From JALYXV01 sp963733505 (GTDB lineage: Bacteria; Actinomycetota; Acidimicrobiia; Acidimicrobiales; Palsa-688): a stretch of 64,000 nt of DNA. Both the position numbers and the translations under genes were made by a program. Below, piece after piece: positions 8,910 to 18,300 of this stretch (positions within the stretch are counted from its first letter, which is position 1; the number at the start of each line of letters is the position of its first letter). The notes beneath the pieces were generated by a model that ran no database searches, was not told where the DNA came from, and saw only the letters and a list, made by a program, of their open reading frames with translations. The DNA is taken from NCBI GenBank assembly GCA_963733505.1, contig CAVTDW010000001.1, positions 175,778 through 239,777 of the forward strand, given 5' to 3'.

Positions 8910-11513
8910 GTGACTCGTCGCCATCGTACGATTCGATCAGCTGTCGCGCTGATCGCGGCGCCGCTCATCATCGTTGCGGCCACCCAGGCGGGAATCGCCG
9001 ACGCCGCCCCAGGAACCAAGAACCCCGGCCCAGCCGGTCTGACGGCCCGGCTGCGCCAGCGCGCCGCCCAGCTGAACGGTATCTCGGCCCACGAAGCCGA
9101 CGACCACAACGAGACCGACGCCCTCATCGCGGGCGCCCAGCAGTACAACGACATCCGCACCGCGCCCGCGGCATCGGTGAGTTCCCAGGCCTTCACCACC
9201 GCGCTCAGCCAGGCGGCTGGCCTGCGCCGGACGTCGGGGACCTGGAGCGAGATCACCAACCTCCCCTACAACTCCGACGCCGTCAACTACCGCGACCCGA
9301 TCTGGTCCAACAGCAGCGGCGGCAATGGCATCGTCTCGGGCCGCATGACCTCCATCGCGGTCGACGGGTCAACGGTGTACGCCGGCGCTGCCGATGGTGG
9401 GGTGTGGAAGACCACCAACGGGGGGACCACCTGGACGCCGCTGTTCGACCAGCAAGGTGTCCTGGCGGTCGGTGCGGTGGCCGTGAACCCGGCCGACCAC
9501 TCCGTCTGGGTGGGCACCGGCGAGGCCAACTTCAACTACGAGGCCTACGCCGGCTCGGGGATCTACCGGTCCGCGAACGGCGGCGCCACATGGCAGCTCG
9601 TCGGCAACGCCTTGGACAACTCGCTGGTTTCCAACCTCCAGTTCGACGGTGCCGGGTCGGTGTACGCCGCGACCAGCTCCGGAATGCTCAAGCACAGCAC
9701 CACTGAAATTGCGAGCTCGTGGGCGGTCGTGCTGAAGCCCGACCCCAACCCCACCAATTCGCCGTATCGCAACTCCTTCTTCACCGATGTCAAGGTCCGC
9801 CCCGGTACCGGGGGGCAAACGGTCCTGGCCCCCATCGGATGGCGGGGCGGGACCCTCCCGACCGACACCGGTTTCAACGGCTTCTACCAGTCGACCACCG
9901 GTGGCGCCGCCGGCACCTGGCACCTCCTGAGCCTCACCGGCGACTTGGCGGGGATCAACACCGGCCGCACGTCCTTCTCGTGGTCGGCCAACGGCAAGGT
10001 CCTGTACGCGGTCGTCGAGAGCACGACCACCCAGGGTCTGCTCGGCGTCTACAAATCAGCCAACGGCAACCCGGTCGGCCCCTGGTCGCTCGTCGCCAAC
10101 TCGCACACCTTCGCCAATGCCGGCTCGGCGCTGGCCCTATCGGGCGGGGCGCCCGGCAGCCAGGCCTGGTACGACCAGTACGTACTGGTCGACCCGACCG
10201 ACGCCAACCACCTGTACGTGGGCCTCGAGGAGGTCTTCGAGTCGTCCGACGCAGGCGCCACGTGGGCGACACCCGGGCCGTACTGGAACTTCCCCTTCGC
10301 CTGCTGGAGCGTGGTTCCGGCCCAGAACACTTGCCCCAATACCATCCATCCCGACCAGCACGCGGCCGCGTTCGGAGCGGGGGGCCAGGTCTACTTCGGC
10401 AGCGACGGCGGAATGTGGCGCCGGGCCGCCAGTGACCGGGGCACCGTCAACTGGACCGACCTCAACAACACCCTGCGTACCTTGCAGTACTACTCGGTCG
10501 GGACGGGGACCCTGCCCAACCACGGCGGGACGGCGGTGTGGGGCGGCCTGCAGGACAACGGCGTTTCGCTGCTGAAGCCAGGCCAGACAGAGATGGTCTC
10601 GCCCTTCGGTGGTGACGGCGGCGTGGTCCTGATCGACCCGAACAACGGCAACCGAGCCGTCAACGAGTACACCAACCTGTCGATGGCCTCGACGACCAAT
10701 GGAGGCGTCACGGACGGGTCGACCCTGGCGTACAACACCATCTCGCCGTCGTGTGCCAACCCGATCTATACGGCCAACCCGTGTGATCCGAATACCCGCT
10801 TCATCGCGCCCTATACGGCCGACGTGACCAACATCAACCACTGGGTGGCGGGCGGCCAGTACGTCTGGGACAACCAGGGCCTCGGTTGGGGCACCAACTG
10901 CTCGCCTACCGCCTGTGACTGGAAGATCGTTCACGACACCGGCGCCGGTCATCAGATGACCGCCATCGGGGCCTCGGGCCCGGTCACCTACGCCGGCTGG
11001 TGCGGCGGCGGGGGCGGCGGCGGCAGCGTCTGCACACCAGGCACGAACAACGCCTTCATCTCCGGGATCGACACCAACTTCGGCGGCAGCTGGCACACCG
11101 TGGCCGCCCCCAACCTGCCCAACCGGATCGTGACGTCGTTCCTCCTGGACCCGGCCAACTCGGCGCATGTGGTCGTGACCTACGGCGCCTTCTCCCGGCG
11201 TTGGGTGGCGGGCGGTGGCGTGGGCCATGTGTTCGAGAGCTTCGACGGCGGGACGACGTGGACCGACCTCAGCGCCAACCTGCCCGATGCCCCGGCCACC
11301 AGCGCCGTCTTCTGGAACCACAACCTGGTCGTGGGAACCGATATCGGTGTGTTCCTGACGGTCGCGGGGCACCCCGGCGACTGGCGTCAGGTGGGCCAGA
11401 GCTTGCCCAACGCCTCCACCAACCAGCTCACGGTCACGCCGGATGGCTCGGCGCTGATCGCGGCCACCCACGGTCGGGGCATGTGGGCGATCGGTTCCTC
11501 CAGCCTGCGCTGA
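8910..11513 (+). CDS. Secreted BNR/sialidase-like beta-propeller protein
   Basis: An 867-residue exported protein. The GTG at 8910 is preferred because AAGGGGG lies 4 bp upstream and a clear signal peptide follows (MTRRHRTIRSAVALIAAPL, ending near ADA-APG). A longer frame extends upstream but has no support. The mature part is built of propeller blades with Asp-box motifs S/T-x-D/N-x-G-x-T-W: TTNGGTTW, SANGGATW, SSDAGATW and SFDGGTTW, plus repeated KTTNG/YRSANG lead-ins. GDGGVVLIDPNN and HGRGMWAI are typical of the VPS10/BNR-repeat group. It has a Gly-rich turn (CGGGGGGGSVC) between two Cys. Sialidase catalytic Arg residues are not evident, so the role may be binding rather than hydrolysis. 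The protein is probably extracellular. Confidence 0.85.
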   Translation: MTRRHRTIRSAVALIAAPLIIVAATQAGIADAAPGTKNPGPAGLTARLRQRAAQLNGISAHEADDHNETDALIAGAQQYNDIRTAPAASVSSQAFTTALSQAAGLRRTSGTWSEITNLPYNSDAVNYRDPIWSNSSGGNGIVSGRMTSIAVDGSTVYAGAADGGVWKTTNGGTTWTPLFDQQGVLAVGAVAVNPADHSVWVGTGEANFNYEAYAGSGIYRSANGGATWQLVGNALDNSLVSNLQFDGAGSVYAATSSGMLKHSTTEIASSWAVVLKPDPNPTNSPYRNSFFTDVKVRPGTGGQTVLAPIGWRGGTLPTDTGFNGFYQSTTGGAAGTWHLLSLTGDLAGINTGRTSFSWSANGKVLYAVVESTTTQGLLGVYKSANGNPVGPWSLVANSHTFANAGSALALSGGAPGSQAWYDQYVLVDPTDANHLYVGLEEVFESSDAGATWATPGPYWNFPFACWSVVPAQNTCPNTIHPDQHAAAFGAGGQVYFGSDGGMWRRAASDRGTVNWTDLNNTLRTLQYYSVGTGTLPNHGGTAVWGGLQDNGVSLLKPGQTEMVSPFGGDGGVVLIDPNNGNRAVNEYTNLSMASTTNGGVTDGSTLAYNTISPSCANPIYTANPCDPNTRFIAPYTADVTNINHWVAGGQYVWDNQGLGWGTNCSPTACDWKIVHDTGAGHQMTAIGASGPVTYAGWCGGGGGGGSVCTPGTNNAFISGIDTNFGGSWHTVAAPNLPNRIVTSFLLDPANSAHVVVTYGAFSRRWVAGGGVGHVFESFDGGTTWTDLSANLPDAPATSAVFWNHNLVVGTDIGVFLTVAGHPGDWRQVGQSLPNASTNQLTVTPDGSALIAATHGRGMWAIGSSSLR

Positions 11514-11564
11514 CCCGATGCAGAGTTACGATCAGGAGAGACGTACGGCGGTCAGGAGGACGTG

Positions 11565-11984
11565 ATGGGCGCAGCGCCGGTCGAGGGGCAGGGCACCAAG
11601 GAAGAGCCGTGGACCCTCAAGACCCCGAGCGGCCAATCCGAGTTCCAGGCCTACCGGGATGGATCGCTCGACCCGCCTGCGGTCGTGGTGCTGGTAGGCA
11701 AGACCGAGCTGCGATATCACCTGAGTGCGATCGCCGACCTCTATGGGATGCTCAAGGCCCGAGGCGACTGGGTCCCGCTGGGTAACGCCGACGAGCAGAA
11801 GCCGGCTGCCGAGGGCTCCGTGGAGGCTTGGGGCCGGTCGGCCGACAATCCCATCGGTGGGTGGTACGGGATCCGCAAGGGGTACCGGGGTCGCTTCGGC
11901 AACTATCTGCCGCCGGTACTCGAGGCCTTGGACCTGGCCGAGGTGGAGCACAACGCGCGGAACAACCGGATGCGAGCGCGCTGA
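11565..11984 (+). CDS. Conserved hypothetical protein
   Basis: A 139-residue soluble protein of unknown function. AGGAGG at 11554-11559 is 5 bp from the ATG at 11565 and only 2 bp from the in-frame GTG at 11562, so the ATG is the likelier start. The N-terminus KEEPWTLKTPSGQSEF and the central RYHLSAIADLYGMLKARGDWVPL look like a small alpha/beta domain, and the C-terminal half has NPIGGWYGIRKGYRGRFGNYLPPVLEAL, which suggests DNA or nucleotide contact by its Arg/Gly content but is not diagnostic. It stands alone downstream of the propeller gene. Confidence 0.65.
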   Translation: MGAAPVEGQGTKEEPWTLKTPSGQSEFQAYRDGSLDPPAVVVLVGKTELRYHLSAIADLYGMLKARGDWVPLGNADEQKPAAEGSVEAWGRSADNPIGGWYGIRKGYRGRFGNYLPPVLEALDLAEVEHNARNNRMRAR

Positions 11985-12046
11985 AGCGCGACCGCCTGGG
12001 TTGAGGGTCCACCACCCCGACCTCCCGGCGTTCGAGACTAGGGGCC

Positions 12047-12466
12047 ATGCCGTACCTCTACGACGCCCATCGCGGTGGCGCGATGATCTCCGATGCCATC
12101 GGGCGCAGGATCGAGGAACGGTTGCGGCAGTTCGCCCTCGACCGCTTTCCGGGGCGGTTCCGCGACGTCGGGGTGTGGTTCCGGGGTCCCCTTTGCTACG
12201 TGGACCTGTTCCGGGACCCCGGCCCGTCGCCTGAGGGGTGGTCGTCGGAGGACTCCGACGAGACCCGCGAGCAGTACCGGGACCGGCTGGCCGCGTCGCC
12301 GATCCACCTCTTGCGGCTGCGCTACTTCGGCAACCCCGACCGCTGGAGCTTCACGGTCTACAACTACGCCACCGAGGACTACGAGCCCGCGACGTTCTCT
12401 TCGGGTGAGGCGGCCGGCCTGCCCGAGGACGCGCTGGAAATCGTCTTGAAGATGTACCTGGACTGA
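12047..12466 (+). CDS. Conserved hypothetical protein
   Basis: A 139-residue soluble protein with no signal peptide or membrane segment. It is rich in aromatic residues and acidic patches (WSSEDSDETREQYRD, YNYATEDYEPATFSSGE). The central VGVWFRGPLCYVDLFRD and LLRLRYFGNPDRWSFTVYNY read as beta strands. Its ATG lies just after a GC-rich gap and the gene has no obvious partner. I do not recognise the family. The third-position GC content matches its neighbours, so it is probably real and native. Confidence 0.6.
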   Translation: MPYLYDAHRGGAMISDAIGRRIEERLRQFALDRFPGRFRDVGVWFRGPLCYVDLFRDPGPSPEGWSSEDSDETREQYRDRLAASPIHLLRLRYFGNPDRWSFTVYNYATEDYEPATFSSGEAAGLPEDALEIVLKMYLD

Positions 12467-12639
12467 TCCGGCAGCGCTTTCGGCACTAGTACTAGGCGCT
12501 CCTGGTCGCTCCCGGCTCGCTCCCGCCAGCTCCCGAGGGCCAGCAAGTCTCAGCTGGGTCACAGCCTTGCCTTAGAGGTTTGCCAGTGGGGTGCGGTTAA
12601 CTGGCGTGAGGCGGTTACGCCTGGGTAGGAGTCCCGGCA

Positions 12640-14343
12640 ATGAGCGAGCACGACGAAGATCAGGCGCCGCCGGCACCGTGGCGCCGCGCTGCTCATCGCC
12701 GGGACGACCGGGACGACTGGGACGCCCGTGGCGAGGGCCACGACGGTCTGGACAGCCCGGTGGAGGTGCCGACTCCTTGGTCGTCGCCGGGGCGCGGCCA
12801 GCCATACCCGGGCGAGGTGGGCGCCGCTGACCCAACTCCGACGCCGTGGGCGCCGACGACCGCCTTTCGCTATCCGTATCCAGAAGCCGGTGGCGCAACC
12901 CCCACCTATCCCTACGCGGGGAGTGGCGGTGGCTCGCTCGACTACGACGACGCAGCGAGCTACCCGGGCTACGCCTCCCCGAACTATGCCGACCTGTCCG
13001 CCTACTCGGACCAACCGCCGTACGGCGGCACACCCCCCTATGGGGGTGGGGGCGGTGACGGCGCGCCCGGCTATCCCGCCTACCCCGGCGCGCCCAGTTA
13101 CCCCACCTACCCCGGCTACGGAACTCCGGCCGGTTGGTCGGGTGGCTGGCAACCACCGCCGCCACCCTCCTACGGCTCGTGGACTCCCGCTCCCCAACCC
13201 GGCTGGGGCCCGCCGCCGCGCCCGAGCCACACCCGACCGCTCACCATCGTGCTCCTCGCGATCCTGGTCGCCGCCCTCGTCGGGCTCAGCATCGGCGGCC
13301 AACTCGTGGCCCGCCACACGACGATCCGCCGGGTTCCGACCTTCTTCCCGGTTCAGCCCTCGGACAACGGCAATGGCGGCGTTGCTTCCTCCGGCGGCGG
13401 CCTACCCGCCGACCAGGCGCAAGCCATCGCCAACGCGGTCGACCCCTCGGTCGTCGACATCAACGCCAAGCTCGGCTACCAGCGGGCCGCGGCTGCCGGC
13501 ACGGGCATGGTGCTGACCAGCGATGGCGAGGTCCTGACCAACAATCACGTCATCGCCGGGGCCACCAGCCTCACGGCCATGGTGGTCGGAGGCAAGAACT
13601 ACACCGTCAAGGTGCTGGGCACAGATCCAACCGAGGATGTCGCCCTCGTCAAACTGGAGGGCGCCAGCGGCCTGCGGCCCATCACGACCGGTGACCCGAA
13701 AAGGCTGGCGGCGGGCGATCCGATCGTGGCGGTCGGCAACGCCGGCGGCGTCGGGGGCACGCCGACCGTGGTCACCGGAACGGTGGAGGCGCTCGACCAG
13801 TCGGTGACCGCCAGCGACGTCGGCGGCGGCAACAGCGAGCAACTCTTCGGCCTCATCGAGATCAACGCCCCGTTGCAGCCCGGCGACTCCGGTGGCCCGC
13901 TGATCAACACCTCCAGCCAGGTGGTGGGTATGAACACCGCCGCCTCGGCGTCCAACCGCGTCGAGTCGCAGTCGAGCGTGGGCTTCGCCATTCCCATCAC
14001 CAAGGCGATGGCGATCGCCAAACAGATCGCCGCCGGTCAGGCGAGCGCCACCATCCAGATCGGGCTTCCCGCGTTTATCGGGGTGTCGATCGCGCTCGAC
14101 GCTCCGGCCACCGTGGGCGCGCCGGTCGGACAAGTGTTTGTCGGATCTCCGGCCGACAAGGCGGGTGTGGTAGCCGGCGACGTGATCACCTCCCTCGGCG
14201 GCCAGTCGGTGGACTCGCCGCGGTCACTCACCGCCGCCATGGCGCAGCACCACCCCGGTGACAAGGTGAGCATCGGCTGGACCGACGCCACGGGCAAGAA
14301 GCGCACCGCCGGCGTGACGCTCACGACGGGACCAGCCGCCTGA
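12640..14343 (+). CDS. Membrane-anchored HtrA/DegP-type serine protease with PDZ domain
   Basis: A 567-residue trypsin-like protease for envelope protein quality control. The N-terminal 195 residues are Pro/Tyr/Gly-rich and cytoplasmic (repeats such as PSYPTYPGYG and PPPPSYGS). One transmembrane segment follows at about 200-225 (LTIVLLAILVAALVGL), placing the rest outside. The protease domain has His in TNNHVIAG (about 303), Asp in EDVALVKL (about 333) and Ser in QPGDSGGPL (about 417). The C-terminal PDZ domain spans about 480-565 (VGSPADKAGVVAGDVITSLGG). The start ATG has a TAGGAG ribosome site about 9 bp upstream. The architecture matches mycobacterial PepD/HtrA. It is upstream of the LysE-type exporter but not clearly co-transcribed. 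Confidence 0.93.
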   Translation: MSEHDEDQAPPAPWRRAAHRRDDRDDWDARGEGHDGLDSPVEVPTPWSSPGRGQPYPGEVGAADPTPTPWAPTTAFRYPYPEAGGATPTYPYAGSGGGSLDYDDAASYPGYASPNYADLSAYSDQPPYGGTPPYGGGGGDGAPGYPAYPGAPSYPTYPGYGTPAGWSGGWQPPPPPSYGSWTPAPQPGWGPPPRPSHTRPLTIVLLAILVAALVGLSIGGQLVARHTTIRRVPTFFPVQPSDNGNGGVASSGGGLPADQAQAIANAVDPSVVDINAKLGYQRAAAAGTGMVLTSDGEVLTNNHVIAGATSLTAMVVGGKNYTVKVLGTDPTEDVALVKLEGASGLRPITTGDPKRLAAGDPIVAVGNAGGVGGTPTVVTGTVEALDQSVTASDVGGGNSEQLFGLIEINAPLQPGDSGGPLINTSSQVVGMNTAASASNRVESQSSVGFAIPITKAMAIAKQIAAGQASATIQIGLPAFIGVSIALDAPATVGAPVGQVFVGSPADKAGVVAGDVITSLGGQSVDSPRSLTAAMAQHHPGDKVSIGWTDATGKKRTAGVTLTTGPAA

Positions 14344-14446
14344 CCCAGCGCCTGACCCCGTCGCCCAAGCGCGGGCCGCACCCCGGCCCCGGCGACCGGC
14401 GAAAATCCCGGGAGTCCGCGCCGGGCACGCCCTACCGTTGGCTCCC

Positions 14447-15088
14447 GTGATCGACACCAGCCGCCTGCTCGCCTTCGTCGTCACGTCGTTCGTCCTGATC
14501 ATCATCCCCGGGCCGAGTGTGCTCTTCGTCATCAGCCGCGCCGTCGCCTGGGGCCGCAAGGCGGCGCTGGCGACGGTCGTGGGCAACTCCGCCGGCTTCT
14601 ACGTCCAAGTCACCGCCATCGCCTTTGGCGTCGGCGTCGTGGTGCAGCGATCGGTCCTGGTCTTCTCGGCGCTGAAACTGGCCGGTGCCGGCTACCTCGT
14701 CTACCTCGGCATCCACACCATCCGCGACCGCACTCGCTTCACCGCCGCTCTCAACGCCGCGGCCACCGCCCCGAGGTCGTCGGCCCAAGTGGTGCGCCAG
14801 GGGTTCGTCGTCGGCCTGACCAATCCCAAGACGATGGTGTTCCTGACCGCCATCCTGCCCGAGTTCGTCAACCGGTCGCGCGGGCGGGTCCCGGGTCAGT
14901 TCCTGCTGCTCGGCCTGATATTCGTGCTCATCGCCTTGGTGTGCGACAGCACCTGGGGGATGGCCGCGGGTGCCGCCCGGGATTGGTTCGCCCGGTCGCC
15001 TCGACGGTTGCGACTGCTCGGCGGAGCCGGGGGCTTGGTCATGATCGGCCTCGGCATCGACGTGGCGGCGACGGGCCGCAAGCGCTGA
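14447..15088 (+). CDS. LysE/RhtB-family amino acid exporter
   Basis: A 213-residue membrane protein with about six hydrophobic segments. The start LLAFVVTSFVLIIIPGPSVLFV carries the PGPS motif of RhtB/LysE exporters, followed by GRKAALATVVGNSAGF and KLAGAGYLVYLGI, both family hallmarks. FVVGLTNPKTMVFL in the second half is the matching NPK motif. It probably exports an amino acid or its analogue, and substrate specificity cannot be predicted. The GTG at 14447 gives the usual M-I-D-T-S start, and a TTG nine bases upstream is the alternative. A short CCCCG-TCAC-CGGGG hairpin lies just after the stop and may slow transcription before the synthase locus. Confidence 0.88.
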   Translation: MIDTSRLLAFVVTSFVLIIIPGPSVLFVISRAVAWGRKAALATVVGNSAGFYVQVTAIAFGVGVVVQRSVLVFSALKLAGAGYLVYLGIHTIRDRTRFTAALNAAATAPRSSAQVVRQGFVVGLTNPKTMVFLTAILPEFVNRSRGRVPGQFLLLGLIFVLIALVCDSTWGMAAGAARDWFARSPRRLRLLGGAGGLVMIGLGIDVAATGRKR

Positions 15089-15139
15089 CCACCTGATCTC
15101 GTCCCCGTCACCGGGGGGATCTGCACGTCCTTCGGCGTC

Positions 15140-15205
15140 TTTCCTAATTCGTACCTAAATGGACGCTAAGAAAGCGGCGAAACGCCGTAAATCGGGCAAA
15201 TCACC
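15140..15205 (+). promoter_or_regulatory. AT-richer patch upstream of the synthase locus
   Basis: The 243 bp between the LysE-type gene and the first synthase gene contain one markedly AT-richer stretch (TTTCCTAATTCGTACC and CTAAGAAAGCGGCG) in otherwise GC-rich DNA. It is the best place for the locus promoter, but no convincing -35/-10 pair at 16-18 bp spacing can be read. Confidence 0.3.
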
Positions 15206-15331
15206 CTCAACCTTCCCGCGCCAAGGTCCGATATCACTGGAGGACATAGGACCGACTGGTGGTTGTCGGTGAGCGACTCGGTAGGTAGCTCGTTCCGTGT
15301 CACTTTCCTCGACCAAAGGGGCCAGACTGTC

Positions 15332-18300
15332 ATGAAACTGCGCCGCCGCCGCGACCTGATCCTCGGAATCACCCCCTTCCAAGAGCCCAACGCGCAACTC
15401 GCAGTGGCGGTCGAGCGGGCGGGCGGGCTGGGTATTCTCGGTTTCGGGCACGACGGCCAGGCCGCACGGGCCGCGCTGGCCGATGCCGTGCGCTGGTCCC
15501 GCGGCGGGTCCTTCGGCGTCCGGGTTCCCGCTGGCTGCCCCCTAACCCCGCAGGAACTCCCCGCCCAGGTTGACACCGTCGTGCTGGGCGTCGGGTCCCC
15601 CTGGTCGCCCGCCGATCCCGCGCTGAGCGGTCGCCGGATCCTCGTCGAGGTCACGAGCCTGACCCAGGCCCGAGCCCAGGCAAGCGCCCGAGCAAGAGCA
15701 GGTGCCAACGGCCGCCCCCACGGGCTCATCGCCAAGGGATCCGAGTCCGGCGGCCCCATCGGTGACACCACCGCCTTCGTGTTGCTGCAACAACTCCTCG
15801 CGGAGCCCACCATCGATCTTCCCATCTGGTCGGCCGGCGGCATCGGACTGCACACCGCCGCCGCGGCCATCGCCGGAGGCGCGGCCGGCGTCGTGCTCGA
15901 CGCCCAGCTGGCGTTGGTCAAGGAATCGGCCCTTCCGGCCGAAATTCAATCAGCCATCCGTTCCATGGACGGCAGCGAAACCATCGTGATCGGCGGCCAC
16001 CGGGTGTACACCCGACCCGATCTCCCGGTTGCGGGTGAGGGAATGGACGGCGGGGAAAAGGGTGGCAACGGCGCCACCCTCCCCGCCCCTCCCTCGATGC
16101 CCGGTGACATCGCCCCGAGGCTGGGGGCGCGGGACCTGCGCAACCAGCTCCTGCCCATCGGCCAGGACGGGGCCTTCGCCCGCACGCTGGCGGAAGCGCA
16201 CCCGACCGCAGGCGCCGTGGTGGCGGCCATCCGCCGCTCGATCTCCGAGCACCTGGCGGCCGCACGCGACACCACGCCCCTCGCGGCCCACTCGCCGTTC
16301 GCGGCCGCCCGGGGCCTGACGGTCCCCGTCGCCCAGGGACCGATGACCCGGGTCAGTGACCGGGCCGCCTTCGCCTTGGCGGTCGCCGAGGCGGGAGGCC
16401 TGCCGTTCCTGGCGCTGGCGCTGATGGGCGGCGACGAGGTTCGGACGCTGCTCGAAGAAACCTCGGCCCTCCTTCAAGGCCGCACCTGGGGCGTCGGCAT
16501 CCTCGGCTTCGTCCCCGCCGAACTGCGGGAAACCCAGCTGGCGGTCGTCCACGACATCCGCCCCCCGTGCGCCCTCATCGCCGGCGGCCGCCCGTCGCAG
16601 GCGGCACCGCTCGAGGCGGCGGGAATCGACACCTTCCTGCACGTCCCCTCCCCCGGCCTGCTCGACCGTTTCCTGAACGACGGTGCCCGCAAGTTCGTCT
16701 TCGAGGGCCGGGAATGCGGCGGCCACGTCGGCCCGCGTTCCAGCTTCGCCCTGTGGGAGTCCCAGATCGAGCGGCTCCTGGCCTTCGGCCACGAAGACGA
16801 GCTGCACGTGCTGTTTGCCGGCGGGATCCACGACGAGCGTTCCGCCGCCATGGTCGCGGCCATGGCAGGTCCGCTCGCGGCACGGGGCGCCAAGATCGGC
16901 GTGCTGATGGGCACGGCCTACCTGTTCACCACCGAGGCAGTGGCCAGCGGTGCCATCGTCGCCGGCTTCCAGGCGGCGGCCATCGGGTGCGACGAAACGG
17001 TCCTCCTCGAGACCTCGCCCGGCCACGCCACCCGCTGCGTCGATACCGAGTACGTCCAGGCCTTCCGGGACACCAAGCAGCGCCTCCAGGCCAATGGCGC
17101 CACCCAGCAGGAGATGTGGGCCGAGCTGGAGCAGCTCAACCTGGGCCGCCTCCGCCTGGCCAGCAAGGGCCTCAAGCGCGCCGACGGACGGCACACGGGG
17201 ACTGGTCGAGGTCAGCGAGGACGACCAACGGCGCCAGGGCATGGTCATGATCGGCGAGGTCGCAACCCTCCGCACGACCACGACGACCGTTGCCGAACTC
17301 CACCGCCAGGTGAGCGACGGCGCGACCGAGTTCCTCGCAGCCACAGCCACCGCCGCCACCAGCCCCGCCGCCGCCGACACCGACACCGACGCCGCCGAGG
17401 AGTCCGATCCGCTCGAGATCGCGATCGTCGGCATGGCGTGCGTCTTCCCCGAGGCGGGCGACACCGACCGCTACTGGTCCAACGTCGTCGCCGGCGTCGA
17501 CGCCGTCACCGAGGTCCCGGCCGAACGCTGGGATACCAGCATCTACTACGACCCCGCCGCCGTCACCCAGGGCGCCGGTCACCGGACTCCCTCCAAGTGG
17601 GGCGGGTTCCTCCCCGACGTGCCCTTCGACGCCCTCTCCTACGGCGTCCCGCCCTCGTCGCTCACGTCCATCGACCCGTCCCAGCTCCTGGCCCTGGAAG
17701 TGGCGGCCCGCGCCCTCTCCGACGCCGGCTACCGCGCCCGCCAGTTCGACCGGGAGCGCACCTCGGTCGTCTTCGGCGCCGAAGCGGGTACCGACCTGGC
17801 CGGGGCCTACGGCTTCCGGGCGCTGCACCAGTCCTACCTCGGGCCCCTCCCCGCCGAACTCGACGCCCACCTCCCGTCGCTCAACGAGGACTCCTTTCCC
17901 GGGGTGCTCTCCAATGTGATCGCCGGGCGCATCGCCAACCGCCTGGACCTGGGCGGGTCCAACTACACCGTCGATGCCGCCTGCGCCTCCTCCCTCGCGG
18001 CCCTCGACGTGGCCTGCAAGGAGCTGCGCGCCGAGACCAGCGACATGGTTCTGTGCGGCGGGGCCGACGTGCACAACGGCCTGCAGGACTTCCTCCTCTT
18101 CGCATCGGTCCACGCCCTGTCGCCGAGCGGCCACTGCCGCACCTTCGACGCCCAAGCCGACGGCATCGCCCTGGGCGAAGGCGTGGCCTGCGTGGTGCTC
18201 AAGCGCCTGGCCGACGCCGAGCGCGACGGCGACCGGGTGTACGCCGTGGTCAAGGCCATCGCGGGCTCGAGCGACGGCCGCAGCCTGGGCCTCACCGCCC

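Noticed and set aside
14352..14437. Terminator after the HtrA gene
   Set aside because: The DNA is GC-rich with several weak dyads but no clear stem followed by a T-run.
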